Positions 9,019 to 16,967 are shown, counted from the first letter of the stretch. The stretch: 64,000 bases of DNA from Hoeflea algicola (GCF_026619415.1 NZ_JAOVZR010000001.1:62001-126000), one strand, 5' to 3'. Numbers and translations: made by a program. The notes: a model not told the origin generated them from the letters alone.

Positions 9019-9948
9019 TCACTCCCAGCCATTGGGCCGCGCCGGCAGGGCCTTGAGATAGGCGGCGATCGCATCCCGGTCGCTGCTTTCCAGTTTCGCC
9101 ATGTTGGCCTGAACCTCGACCATCGAGCCGCCGACACTGTCGAAATCCGGCGTAAAGCCGCTTTCCAGGTAATAGGCGATATCGGACGCGCTCCAGTCCT
9201 TGATCGACTTGCCGCCCGGCGTCAGGTTGGGAATGATGCCCTTGCCCTCGGGGTTGGGCGCCCCCGATAGCCAGGCGCCAACGACAAACCCGCCGATCAG
9301 GTTGCGCGGCGTGTGGCATTCGCCGCAATGGCCCGGCCCCTCGACCAGATATTGCCCGCGCACCAGTTGCGCGTTGGTCTGGTCAACGCTTTCGCGTGGC
9401 GCATCGGTGACGAACAACAGCTTCCAGCCGCCCAATAACCGGCGGATATTGAACGGAAATCCGACTTCGTGCGGCAACGAGGCGACATCGCTCTCGGGCA
9501 ACGTGCCCATAAACGCAAACAGGTCGGCCACGTCGCGGTCGCTCATCCGTGTGTAGGAACCATAGGGGAAGGTGGGATAATAGTGCCCGCCTTCGGGCGA
9601 AACCCCGGCCAGCAGTGCGTTGGCAAAATCAGCCACCGACCAGGAGCCGATGCCCGCCTGCGGATGCGGCGAGATGTTCGGGCCGATAAAGGTGCCGAAA
9701 TCGCTCGTCAGCCGAACCCCGCCCGACAGCACCAGCCGGGCCTCGTCCTTGGCGCCGGGGGCGGCATGGCACGAGGCGCAACCGCCCGCCCAGAACAGCG
9801 TTTCCCCGGCTTCCGCATTGCCTTCAAGCGCGGCAATCGCCTCCAGCCGTTCGGCCTTGAGCGGTTTTGGCTGGGTCAGCACCAGACCGATTGTGGCGGC
9901 TGCCACAGCGGCAACCCCGACCCCAATGGCAAGCGCCGCCCGGTTCAC
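9019..9948 (-). CDS. Membrane-anchored dihaem cytochrome c
   Basis: A 309-residue protein with one N-terminal hydrophobic helix (about residues 5-25) and two c-type haem sites, CASCH near residue 57 and CGECH near residue 212. The GGCASCHAAPG and GHCGECHTPRN contexts resemble the cytochrome subunits of membrane alcohol and aldehyde dehydrogenases, but no dehydrogenase gene is adjacent. It probably transfers electrons in the periplasm, tethered to the inner membrane. It lies 43 bp downstream of the cytochrome c-prime gene in the same direction, so the two are probably co-transcribed. The redox partner is unknown. Confidence 0.85.
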   Translation of the reverse strand: MNRAALAIGVGVAAVAAATIGLVLTQPKPLKAERLEAIAALEGNAEAGETLFWAGGCASCHAAPGAKDEARLVLSGGVRLTSDFGTFIGPNISPHPQAGIGSWSVADFANALLAGVSPEGGHYYPTFPYGSYTRMSDRDVADLFAFMGTLPESDVASLPHEVGFPFNIRRLLGGWKLLFVTDAPRESVDQTNAQLVRGQYLVEGPGHCGECHTPRNLIGGFVVGAWLSGAPNPEGKGIIPNLTPGGKSIKDWSASDIAYYLESGFTPDFDSVGGSMVEVQANMAKLESSDRDAIAAYLKALPARPNGWE

Positions 9949-9991
9949 GGGCGGCGTCCTGTCGTCAATGCCAGATATCGGTTTGCCGGCA

Positions 9992-10438
9992 TCAGCTCTT
10001 CTTCAGGCGATAGGTCTCGTGGCAGGCGCCGCAATTCTTGGTCAGCGGACCGAAAACGGCCTTCAGCGCATCCAGATCGGCCGGAGCTGCGGCCAGCGCG
10101 GCGTCGGCGTCGGTCTTGTATTTGGCAAGGGCCGCGTCAAAACCGGCACGATCGCTCCAGATGGCCGGCGCGGCCTCGGTTTCAAACCCGGTTTCCGAGC
10201 CTTCGGGGAAATATTCGCCAAAGCTTCCTGCCACTTCGCTGATCGAGGTCAGCGCTGCCAGCACGGCATCGGCATTGAAATCGGCTTCACCCTTGACCAT
10301 CTTGGCCATGGCGCCCACGGCGCCGCCGTTCTTCTTCATCAGTTCCTGGCGGACGACCTGCGGTTCGTCGGCGGCGATGGCTGGTGAAAATGCGGCCGAG
10401 CCGATCAGCGCAGCGGCAAAAAGGGTCTTGAAATTCAT
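9992..10438 (-). CDS. Cytochrome c-prime / c556 family protein
   Basis: A 148-residue periplasmic cytochrome with a cleavable signal peptide (MNFKTLFAAALIGSAAFSPAIA). The family's C-terminal haem-binding CxxCH appears as CGACHETYR about ten residues from the end, after a predicted four-helix bundle. I chose the ATG at 10438 because GGGAGT lies just upstream and the signal peptide starts there; an upstream in-frame codon adds 49 residues of no recognisable character. Members of this family bind NO or act as small electron carriers. It is the first gene of a likely two-gene cytochrome operon. Confidence 0.88.
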   Translation of the reverse strand: MNFKTLFAAALIGSAAFSPAIAADEPQVVRQELMKKNGGAVGAMAKMVKGEADFNADAVLAALTSISEVAGSFGEYFPEGSETGFETEAAPAIWSDRAGFDAALAKYKTDADAALAAAPADLDALKAVFGPLTKNCGACHETYRLKKS

Positions 10439-10597
10439 GCGGTTACTCCCGTTTGGTAATCCATGGATGGTTGGCCCCTTATGCGATGATTGCATGGTTC
10501 GGGCCGAATGAAAGTCACAAGTTAGTGAACACTGTGTCACTCGCTTCAAACATCGTGGCCGGGGCCAAAGGCCCCCGGCAGGCATCTACAGCACAAA

Positions 10598-10621
10598 AAA
10601 CCCGGCAAATTTGCCGGGTTT
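10598..10621 (-). terminator. Rho-independent terminator of the sodB gene
   Basis: A perfect 24-bp palindrome whose arms are AAACCCGGCAAA and TTTGCCGGGTTT, read on the minus strand into a run of six T. It sits 31 bp beyond the stop of the superoxide dismutase gene and upstream of the cytochrome operon, so it separates the two units. Confidence 0.85.
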
Positions 10622-10652
10622 GATGTTGTCAGTCGTCATCAACGCAAACTGT

Positions 10653-11255
10653 TCAGACTGCCGCCTCGTACATTTCGGCGACATGATCCCAATTGATCAG
10701 ATTGTCGACGAAGGCTTCGAGATATTTCGGCCGGGCGTTGCGGTAGTCGATGTAGTAGCTGTGCTCCCACACGTCGCAGCCCAGGATTGGCTTGGCGCCA
10801 TGCATCAGCGGGTTTTCGCCGTTTGGCGTCTTCATCACTTCCAGCTTGCCATTCTTGACCGCGAGCCAGGCCCAGCCCGAGCCGAACTGGGTGGCGCCGG
10901 CATTGATGAAATCGGCGCGGAACTTGTCGTAACCGCCGAGGTCGGACTCAACCGCCTTGGCAAGCGCGCCCGGAAGCGACTTGCCGCCGCCGCCCTTCTT
11001 CATCCACTGCCAGAAATGCAGGTGGTTGTAGTGCTGGCCGACATTGTTGATCAGCGCGGCGTTCTTCTCGTCATAAGCGGCCTTGCAGATTTCTTCCAGC
11101 GACTTGCCGGCAAGGGCCGAGCCTTCCAGCGCCTTGTTGCCGTTGGTGACATAGGCCTGGTGGTGCTTGTCATGGTGAAACTCGAGCGTCTCGCGCGACA
11201 TGTAAGGCGCCAGTGCGTCGTAGTCATAGGGCAGGTTTGGCAGTTCGAGGGCCAT
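10653..11255 (-). CDS. sodB: Superoxide dismutase, Fe/Mn type
   Basis: A 200-residue Fe/Mn superoxide dismutase that converts superoxide to hydrogen peroxide and oxygen. The four metal ligands are visible: the His of EFHHDKHH, the His of NHLHFW, the Asp of the DVWEHSYY block and its His. GGGGKSLPG and the absence of a signal peptide suggest a cytosolic enzyme of the iron or cambialistic type; the metal cannot be fixed from sequence alone. The ATG at 11255 follows GGAGAG, and the product starts MALELPNLPYDYDAL as relatives do. It is monocistronic, with its own terminator. Confidence 0.94.
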   Translation of the reverse strand: MALELPNLPYDYDALAPYMSRETLEFHHDKHHQAYVTNGNKALEGSALAGKSLEEICKAAYDEKNAALINNVGQHYNHLHFWQWMKKGGGGKSLPGALAKAVESDLGGYDKFRADFINAGATQFGSGWAWLAVKNGKLEVMKTPNGENPLMHGAKPILGCDVWEHSYYIDYRNARPKYLEAFVDNLINWDHVAEMYEAAV

Positions 11256-11924
11256 GGGGGTCTCTCCTCTAGAAAATTGAAGTGGCGGCGGGGTGTTCCC
11301 GCGTCGTCGCCCGAACATAGGCGCGCGCTTCCACGCAGGCAACGGGGTGGCTCCAAAAAGGTTCCGGATTCGGGGCAAGTGGTGTTTTGGTGGCGTGCGG
11401 AAGCTGTCGGGCGCAAGGCCTGAACACGGTCGGTGGGGTGTTGTGCTGTTCGCCGCGCTTCCGTCCAACGCTTTGCCTTTCCTTTCAAGGGAGAGGGAAA
11501 ACGCCCCGTTCGGCTCAAGCGTCAGAACAGACTGTGTAACCAGCTTGAGCGGATAAGGTTTGGCAGGGGTGGTTTTGCGCCTCTTGCCGCCGTTCGATTG
11601 GTCCTTCACGAACGACCGCTTTGTGCCCTCTTAACGGACGTTCCTGATTTTGGGCCGAACTACTGAAAGCCGCCGTTCGCGCACTCCGCAGGAAGGTCGC
11701 GACAGGGCGGGAAGTGTGAATTCGCCGCAACTGCGCAGAGGTTATGTCAGTTTACGAAAGCGGACATCCGTGCGACGGAAATTCACTCTGTGATGTTGCG
11801 TGGCGCATGACTCGCTCCGAGTCCTTTGCAGACCTGAAGAAAGGAAAAGCATCTCGGCTTTATGGCAAGCGTGGGATGAACCAAGCCAGGCCTTGGTGGG
11901 CCAGCGATCTGCGTGAGTGGCTTC
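11256..11924. other. Intergenic stretch, no supported gene
   Basis: About 670 bp upstream of sodB. Open frames on both strands show no recognisable domain and no convincing ribosome-binding site. The first part must hold the sodB promoter. From about 11.6 kb the composition is less GC-rich, and the stretch grades into the accessory region with insertion-sequence relics. Confidence 0.5.
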
Positions 11925-11988
11925 GAATGATCACCAGTTCGACGGACTTCTCCCTGGCGTTACGCTGCTCGAGCAGCGTAACTGACGG
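11925..11988 (+). pseudogene. Relic of an IS66 tnpC C-terminus
   Basis: Allowing frame changes, the sequence corresponds to the end of an IS66 transposase, [17 protein letters not shown] followed by TAA. It closely resembles the last 60 bases of the second relic at 13.4-13.7 kb, including the near-palindrome GTTACGCTGCTCGAGCAGC at its end. The frame is broken at least twice. A further imperfect hairpin with arms GGCCGCCAA and TTGGCGGCC follows at 12011-12038. The open frame that crosses this site (11744-12151) has no other support as a gene. Confidence 0.45.
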
Positions 11989-12147
11989 CGCATGGTCAAA
12001 TCACGACTCCGGCCGCCAAGACGATCGATTTGGCGGCCTCACGCGCCAATTGTGCCACAGTCAGAGCGAACCAAAGTCGAAAAGGACTTGGCTTTCCACC
12101 TTGGATGATCTTGCTGTGTCAGAAGGCGATCCAAATGGGGATGCTGT

Positions 12148-12630
12148 TTAACATAACCCGTACGCACAAATAGTAACGTCGCCATCCGCTGGCTCGTTCC
12201 AGCTGAGGGGGTTTAAATTATTTTCTGAGGCCTGTGGCTTATGTAAACCTCTACCTTCAGCATTAAACTCCGTCATATCGTGGTTAAAGTAACACCTATG
12301 GCCCCCTGAGGAGGCAACCCAGGACCTTTCATAGTCGCCACCCTGGCGGGACGTCAGTTTGACCACACGCGAGGTCCCATCGGTGATGATCCAATATCCT
12401 TTGCTCTCGCCCGGCTGGAGAGTATAATCTACCAAGTTATTGCTCGGCTGATTTTGAATCTGCATACGCCAAACATACTGCGAATTATTATAAACATGCC
12501 GCTCGCAATGGGCATAAGCTGACGCAGAACCTGCAACCATCGCGATGGCAAACGCGGCCATAAATGCGGGAAGCCCAGCGGTTGGCAAGTGTTTTAGAAC
12601 CGTCGGAGAATTATGAATTGTGGAAAACAT
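12148..12630 (-). CDS. Secreted protein of unknown function
   Basis: 160 residues with a signal peptide: a hydrophobic segment at about residues 20-38 ends in ASAYAH. The mature part has four cysteines (HCERH, HRCYF and a terminal CAYGLC) that could form disulphides, and is rich in Asn, Gln and Tyr. An RBS (GAGGT) lies about 8 bases before the ATG. The sequence GAGGTATAC upstream of the start also precedes the small secreted gene at 14019. I do not recognise the family. Codon use is less GC-biased than in the core genes, and the neighbours are insertion-sequence relics, which suggests acquisition. Confidence 0.6.
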   Translation of the reverse strand: MFSTIHNSPTVLKHLPTAGLPAFMAAFAIAMVAGSASAYAHCERHVYNNSQYVWRMQIQNQPSNNLVDYTLQPGESKGYWIITDGTSRVVKLTSRQGGDYERSWVASSGGHRCYFNHDMTEFNAEGRGLHKPQASENNLNPLSWNEPADGDVTICAYGLC

Positions 12631-12787
12631 GTCGTATACCTCATGATTGATATAAAAATATTTGCACGTGAGAATATATATTTCCGCACAACTTCAGGTG
12701 CCCAGTAACGCCGAACAGGTACATTTCAGAGCGAAAACCGGATTCTGGTTCAGGTCACAGGCTTCCCCAATGACACCGGCTGCCGGA

Positions 12788-13258
12788 TTATCGCGGCGTG
12801 CACTCGCCGATGGACACATCAGCGCACACCGAGCCATCCATCCATACAGCCCGGGACAGGTTTGCCCCGGCCATCCGCACCTGTTGCAGACTTGCCCCGT
12901 AGAGGTTCGCCTCGGTCAGGTTTGCCCCTTCCAGGGTCGCCCCATCCAGCGTCGCCCCTTCCAGGGTCGCCCCATTCAGCTTCGCCCCGGACAGGTTTGC
13001 GCTTTCCAAGTCTGCATCCCCTAGTTTGGTCCCGGAGAGATTGGCCCCGGACAGGTTCGCATCTCGTAGGTCGGAGTTGGAGAGGTTTGCTCCGGACAGG
13101 TTCGTTCCCGACAGGTCCCGCGACTTCAGTACCTTACCGCTCCAATCGCATTCATGAAAATCATTAGCGTCCACGACCGGAAAACCACAGGCCATAACAG
13201 CACTGGACGTGGTCCCGAGCGAAACAATAACTGTAGCAATAAAATTCAAATATTTCAT
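12788..13258 (-). CDS. Secreted pentapeptide-repeat protein A
   Basis: 156 residues: a signal peptide (to about residue 24, ending SSAVMA), a short head with two cysteines (CGFP and HECDWSG), then about 18 tandem pentapeptides of the A(D/N)LxG type from LSGTNLSGANLS onward, which should fold as a right-handed quadrilateral beta-helix. The tail is AVWMDGSVCADVSIGEC. I chose the ATG at 13258, preceded by GGGAGAAG; the open frame upstream lacks a signal sequence. Two relatives lie at 16968 and 17621. Cytosolic members of this superfamily mimic DNA or bind gyrase; exported ones such as these have no known role. Confidence 0.8.
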   Translation of the reverse strand: MKYLNFIATVIVSLGTTSSAVMACGFPVVDANDFHECDWSGKVLKSRDLSGTNLSGANLSNSDLRDANLSGANLSGTKLGDADLESANLSGAKLNGATLEGATLDGATLEGANLTEANLYGASLQQVRMAGANLSRAVWMDGSVCADVSIGECTPR

Positions 13259-13426
13259 CGACTTCTCCCTATTCAATGTTGGTCGTAGTCGACATCTTTT
13301 CAAAAGCCGATGGCGCACACTGCGCACAAACCCCCGCAGATAGCAAATCAGACACGGCACGCTCACCATGAAGCGGAAACGTCCTAATCGCTAATGGACA
13401 TTAGCTCCCGCTATCAACTCATGGCA

Positions 13427-13690
13427 GGGCAGGTTCAGCGGCGCTTACCAAACGCAAGCGGCGCAGTTATACGACAGCCTTCAAGCGTCGGGTCGTGGCC
13501 GAGACGATGGAGCCGGGTGCGTCGGTCGCGGAGGTCGCGAGGCGACATGGGCTAAACGCCACACGGTGTTTCTCTGGCGTGGCGATCCACAGGCATGGCT
13601 CACCTGGGTCCTCGGCCGTATCGCCGATCATAAGATCACTCGTATCGACGAGCTGCTGCACTGGAGTTACGCTTCTCAAGCAGCGTAACT
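13427..13690 (+). pseudogene. IS66 relic: tnpA start fused to tnpC end
   Basis: The 5' part reads [19 protein letters not shown] and [17 protein letters not shown], the helix-turn-helix of IS66 TnpA. After one lost base in the sequence AACGCCACACGG, the frame continues into [17 protein letters not shown], then [17 protein letters not shown] and a stop, which is the C-terminus of IS66 TnpC. Everything between (tnpB and most of tnpC) is missing, so this is an internally deleted, frameshifted remnant. It ends in the same kind of palindrome (GTTACGCTTCTCAAGCAGC) as the relic at 11.9 kb. It belongs to a different IS66 subgroup from the intact element at 6.8 kb. Confidence 0.75.
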
Positions 13691-13740
13691 CGAAAATCCT
13701 TCACCTCTCTAGAGAGAATTCGCATAACGGGCGCTTTCCG

Positions 13741-14019
13741 TCAGCATTTTGCCCGACAAATAGCCAAGGTTAATTCGTCCTCTGCCTCACTAATGTATTC
13801 AATACTTGAATCTACATATCTGCAACCCTCAATGCATATTGTATATTTCTGCATCTTCTTGGCTTTAGCAATACTTTCGATTTTGTCATTTATCCTTTTG
13901 TTTTCATTATCGCCTTGTGGTTCGTCCGACCTCGCCTGAACTCCCGATCCGCCAACTAACACAAACAGGCACGCCGATGATATTAGCATCATCGGGCTGC
14001 ATTTTATGGAACTCTTCAT
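13741..14019 (-). CDS. Small secreted protein of unknown function
   Basis: 92 residues with an N-terminal signal peptide (hydrophobic residues about 9-27, ending GSGVQA) and a small mature domain rich in Lys and Glu, with paired cysteines near the C-terminus (CIEGC and CRAKC). That C-x3-C ... C-x3-C spacing is typical of a helical hairpin held by two disulphides. AAGAGGT precedes the ATG at about 7 bases. The base composition is clearly more AT-rich than the core genes. I do not recognise a family. It stands alone between the IS66 relic and a stretch of AT-rich sequence. Confidence 0.6.
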   Translation of the reverse strand: MKSSIKCSPMMLISSACLFVLVGGSGVQARSDEPQGDNENKRINDKIESIAKAKKMQKYTICIEGCRYVDSSIEYISEAEDELTLAICRAKC

Positions 14020-14258
14020 TGTATACCTCTTTTGCTAATTAATTAAATATTGCTACTGGATGTCTTTGTTGTACTGACTTCCCACCGCCTGAGCCTAGGT
14101 CCCGGTCGTTATGTTGGATTTATATTTGCTAATACCCAACCGTTGGTTCCCTCAGATTTTCCCCTTTACCCCTCTTCCGATGAGAACTTTTTCACAATTA
14201 TATACGTGACAAAAGTGACCGATTCGGCACTTCCGTCACGGGGCTAGGGATAGTTCCT

Positions 14259-14438
14259 ATGACGGAAGACAAGAAGACGGAGAAAATGGAGGCTCTGGCA
14301 CTATTGATTTATAAGGCGTTAGAGGAATCTGATCCGGAGGCGTACATGGGTGATTTTGACACGGCTTACCCTGTAACGATTGACGGTAAGGTCAATCTTT
14401 TGGTCGCTGCTCGTTTTTTGGCTGAGCGCATTGAATAA
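14259..14438 (+). CDS. Small hypothetical protein, 59 residues
   Basis: A short frame starting MTEDKKTEKMEALALLIYK and ending AARFLAERIE. It is acidic and predicted to be helical. AGGGA lies about 7 bases before the ATG. Its 3' end overlaps the end of the minus-strand gene at 14392 by 47 bp in convergent orientation. The amino-acid composition (balanced acidic and basic, no rare runs) looks protein-like, but there is no recognised domain, so I hold this gene only moderately. Confidence 0.4.
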   Translation: MTEDKKTEKMEALALLIYKALEESDPEAYMGDFDTAYPVTIDGKVNLLVAARFLAERIE

Positions 14439-15102
14439 CAAGCTTATAAACTGAGAGAAGTTTTTCGTAGTTCTCTGCGGTCACATCAAACCGTAATAGC
14501 TCCCCACGCCTAGTGGTTATGAACGTACGGTCGTCAAAGAAATCTTGGATGAGTGCCGTTGCCCCCTTAGCCTTTTTGAGGCTGCCCTTGTTGATTGGGG
14601 CCTTATGGAGGTTTGCGCCCATCTTTCGTGTTATTTCCCCCTTGTGAGCTACCGCATGGCGGGTTTGTTTCCATTTTGGGAAATTTGATTCAAACAGTAT
14701 CGTTGCTGGCGTGAATGGTTTGTCGGGGTTTGCGAAATGGCGAGTAAAAGAGCTGCCATCTGCCCATTGGGCTAACCCATCCAGGACATCGCTAAAATGG
14801 TACAGAGAGTTAATAGCTGAATGGGCAGCCATGACCGGCCACATGTTCACAACTCTCATCTGAGCCATGATCTGCTTGGACGTTTGGTTTTCGATTGTGT
14901 TTCTAAGTTTATTCGAGAGTTCTGAAATCCCGCTAAATGAATGGTCAGCAAGGGCTATTGCGGAGCGGAATGAATCCACCTCGCGATATGCGGAAGATAT
15001 AAGCCTATCGAGTTTCGCTCGTTCTTCGATTTGCTCTCTGTTAAGATCCCCCCATACGAGCATAGGGAATAGAGGTTCTTCCATATTGGTATCCAATTCC
15101 AT
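14392..15102 (-). CDS. Hypothetical protein with a HEPN-like R-x4-H motif
   Basis: About 236 residues, largely alpha-helical, no signal peptide. In the second half it has KWKQTRHAVAHKGE, in which Arg and His are four residues apart, as in the R-x4-6-H active site of HEPN ribonucleases. Upstream helices (LAQWADGSSFTRHF) fit an all-helical bundle. The family is not recognised, and the motif alone is weak evidence. The start is uncertain: ATG at 15102 or at 15084, neither with a strong RBS; a longer frame reaching 15249 would run antisense to a small gene. It lies next to an IS1595 element in the accessory region. Confidence 0.55.
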   Translation of the reverse strand: MELDTNMEEPLFPMLVWGDLNREQIEERAKLDRLISSAYREVDSFRSAIALADHSFSGISELSNKLRNTIENQTSKQIMAQMRVVNMWPVMAAHSAINSLYHFSDVLDGLAQWADGSSFTRHFANPDKPFTPATILFESNFPKWKQTRHAVAHKGEITRKMGANLHKAPINKGSLKKAKGATALIQDFFDDRTFITTRRGELLRFDVTAENYEKLLSVYKLVIQCAQPKNEQRPKD

Positions 15103-15238
15103 GAAAGATGATGACAAGAGCACCGAAGATAAACGCGATGCCGCATTGCGCCGCGCATTATCGACACCTCCGAAACCTAAACGGGAATCGGACAAGGCGA
15201 AAGCCGAGAAGAAAAAGGAAAAGCCCGCCAACAAGTGA
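15101..15238 (+). CDS. Small Lys-rich protein, rhizobial conserved type
   Basis: 45 residues, highly charged, with the core RDAALRRALSTPPKPKR. Small Rhizobiales proteins with an (R)RDAxLxRxLxTPPxPxK pattern are common and of unknown function, which is my main reason to call it; no other homology is visible. Its start overlaps the likely start of the divergent gene at 15102 (the ATG and CAT share bases), and the RBS is weak. The tail is nearly all Lys, Glu and Ala. Confidence 0.45.
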   Translation: MKDDDKSTEDKRDAALRRALSTPPKPKRESDKAKAEKKKEKPANK

Positions 15239-15246
15239 CGGGCTTC
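15219..15246. terminator. Possible bidirectional terminator
   Basis: An inverted repeat with arms AAGCCCG and CGGGCTT spans the end of the small Lys-rich gene. On the minus strand it runs into a T-rich stretch (TTCCTTTTTC), so it could end transcription coming from the insertion element. The plus-strand T-run is weaker. Confidence 0.4.
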
Positions 15247-15421
15247 CATTTACAAGATCATGAGCAAGACAAGCATCACGGCCCGAAAGACCGTCTGCCA
15301 GCTTACCGTGACCTCAACAGTGAGCTTAATCATGGCTGTTTCCCCATGAAAAGGCCCGTGGCCACGGACAGGTTATCCGGAACCGAAACGTTTCAGCGAT
15401 TTAAGCTAACTTGCCTTGCTC

Positions 15422-15459
15422 GTGCCGTCCGATTTCCCTGATACTGAATCGGGCGGCAC
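15422..15459. repeat. Inverted repeat beside the IS1595 left end
   Basis: A 38-bp hairpin with 13-base arms (GTGCCG-T-CCGATT and AATCGG-G-CGGCAC, one mismatch) and a 12-base loop. It lies about 30-60 bp outside the transposase 3' end. It has no T-run after it and may belong to the target site or be an old terminator. Confidence 0.5.
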
Positions 15460-15520
15460 TTCTTACTTGCAGCGCTTATAGCGTGTTTTCCTCAAAAGTA
15501 GGAGTCGCTTTGCCTTCTGC

Positions 15521-16510
15521 TTAGGCGTGACCGGCTTCACCAGTTTGATTATAGGTCAGCCGCTTGCCGGATGCGCCACGAATTGCATCTTCGGCGCGTT
15601 CACGGTCTGACACCTTGAGCGCGGTGCGGCGGTTATAACGGAAATCGAATTCAGCAAGGTAGCGGTGCAGATGGGCTTCGCCGCAATGCTGGTAAACACC
15701 GATCATGCCGCGTTTGAACACTGAAAAGACGTTCTCAATCGTATTGGAGTGAACGACCTTTTCGCCCTCGTATCGGACGTATTCCTTGGCGGAATGCTTC
15801 ACGGTGCCGTGGGCTGCATATTCCTTACCTGTCTCGGTATAGAGGCGGCTTTCATCGGTGTAGAGGGTGGACTTGCGGTCTGCATTGCGGACCAGAACGT
15901 CGCGGACGGTGTCCTTTGTGGCGTCGTTCAAATGGAACATGCGGGCTTTACCGCCACGCTCGACCAGACCAACAACTATACGCTTCTGTGCGCCGCCGGA
16001 CTTGCCCTTCTTTGTGAAGGGGCGGCCCTTGCGCTGTGCAGACACGCGGGGTGTCTCACGCTTGCCGATGTAAGTTTCATCGGCTTCCACGGTCTTGCCT
16101 TCACCACCGAGAGGACCGGAGGACTTAACGTCTTCCTTCATGGCTTCGCGGATGCGATGGGCCATAAACCAAGCTGTTTTGTATGTGACGCCAAGCATAC
16201 GGTGCAACTGGTGCGCGGACATACCCTTCTTGGACGCAGCAAACAGGTGGAACGCAAACACCCACTTCGACAGCGGAACCTTGGACCGCTCCATAACAGA
16301 ACCCACGGTCACGGTGAACTGACCGCCGCATTCATTGCAATAGTACAGGCCCTTGCGGTGCGTCTGCTTCTTGCCTTCGACCTTGGCGATCTTGTCCGGG
16401 TCGATATTGCCGCAATGCGGGCAATTCGGACCATGCGGCCAGCGGATAGCCTCAAGATGAGCGCGGGCTTTGTCTTCGTCGTGAAACATCGGATCTGTGA
16501 GATTTGTCAT
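15521..16510 (-). CDS. IS1595-family (ISXO2-like) transposase
   Basis: About 329 residues. The N-terminal zinc ribbon has the two knuckles CPHCG and CNECGG. The ISXO2-like DDE domain shows VEADETYIG as the first acidic motif, a second aspartate in LYTDESRLY, and the Asn/Glu motif at SNTIENVFSVFKRG with YNRRTALKVSD at the end. Start choice: the ATG at 16510 gives MTNLTDPMFHDEDKA, as in relatives; an ATG four codons upstream is possible. It appears complete. It lies 58 bp downstream of the zinc-ribbon gene in the same direction and is probably co-transcribed with it. Confidence 0.92.
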   Translation of the reverse strand: MTNLTDPMFHDEDKARAHLEAIRWPHGPNCPHCGNIDPDKIAKVEGKKQTHRKGLYYCNECGGQFTVTVGSVMERSKVPLSKWVFAFHLFAASKKGMSAHQLHRMLGVTYKTAWFMAHRIREAMKEDVKSSGPLGGEGKTVEADETYIGKRETPRVSAQRKGRPFTKKGKSGGAQKRIVVGLVERGGKARMFHLNDATKDTVRDVLVRNADRKSTLYTDESRLYTETGKEYAAHGTVKHSAKEYVRYEGEKVVHSNTIENVFSVFKRGMIGVYQHCGEAHLHRYLAEFDFRYNRRTALKVSDRERAEDAIRGASGKRLTYNQTGEAGHA

Positions 16511-16568
16511 GTCTAAACTCATTCCTGATTTTGGGCCAGCGATTGAGAAAATGCGCTGGATCAACAAA

Positions 16569-16772
16569 TCATTTGGTTCTGTAGAGATCGGGCAGGGCTT
16601 CGAGAAATTCGCGAAAACCGGACTGCCACTTCTCGTCTGTGAGATCGATGATGTGGCCACAGAAGCGGCAGGCGATCTCATCTTTACCTACAAGGTCGCT
16701 GATCAATTGCTGGTCCATTTCCCCGCACCGGGGGCAAGGTAATTCGTAACGCATCCCAATCTGATCAATCAT
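16569..16772 (-). CDS. Small zinc-ribbon protein within the IS1595 element
   Basis: 67 residues with two CxxC knuckles (CPRCG and CRFCG) separated by about 19 residues, followed by a helix rich in Phe, Leu and Glu. AAGGAG lies 8 bases before the ATG, one of the best RBSs in the region, so this is very likely a real gene. It is placed directly upstream of the transposase and inside the likely ends of the element. It could be a DNA- or transposase-binding accessory protein or a passenger; the function is unknown. Confidence 0.65.
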   Translation of the reverse strand: MIDQIGMRYELPCPRCGEMDQQLISDLVGKDEIACRFCGHIIDLTDEKWQSGFREFLEALPDLYRTK

Positions 16773-16967
16773 GTTCGTAACTCCTTGGATTCTTTATCGT
16801 CCATGGAGCTACTTTTGTCAAGTATATAATTGGGAACTTTTTCCTACTAGTGGCCCCCCCATCGAGAGGCTTAGAGGAGGTCACATAAGATGCCACGATC
16901 CGCATAAATGGGTTTCATGTGGTCAAACTCCTGGACCGCGTGGGCGGTGGCGGCCGCCGCCGGCGAG

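Larger units (their letters stand above)
15490..16820 (-). mobile_element. IS1595-family element with a passenger gene
   Basis: It holds an ISXO2-like transposase and an upstream zinc-ribbon gene. The best candidate ends are the matching inverted 9-mers CAAAAGTAG (15493-15501) and CTACTTTTG (16809-16817). Longer terminal repeats and the 8-bp target duplication expected for the family could not be fixed by eye, so the outer boundaries are approximate. The element would be about 1.3 kb. Confidence 0.6.

Noticed and set aside
11744..12151. Open frame of 135 codons on the plus strand
   Set aside because: It crosses the IS66 relic, has no convincing RBS and no domain; its middle is the decayed tnpC end read in another frame.
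12662..13024. Pro/Gly-rich plus-strand frame opposite pentapeptide gene A
   Set aside because: The regular repeats in this product are the mirror of the pentapeptide codons on the other strand.
11641..16537. A shared 16-mer TTCCTGATTTTGGGCC at 11641 and near 16522
   Set aside because: The identity does not extend beyond 16 bases; it could be chance or an IS fragment, and I could not support a repeat.
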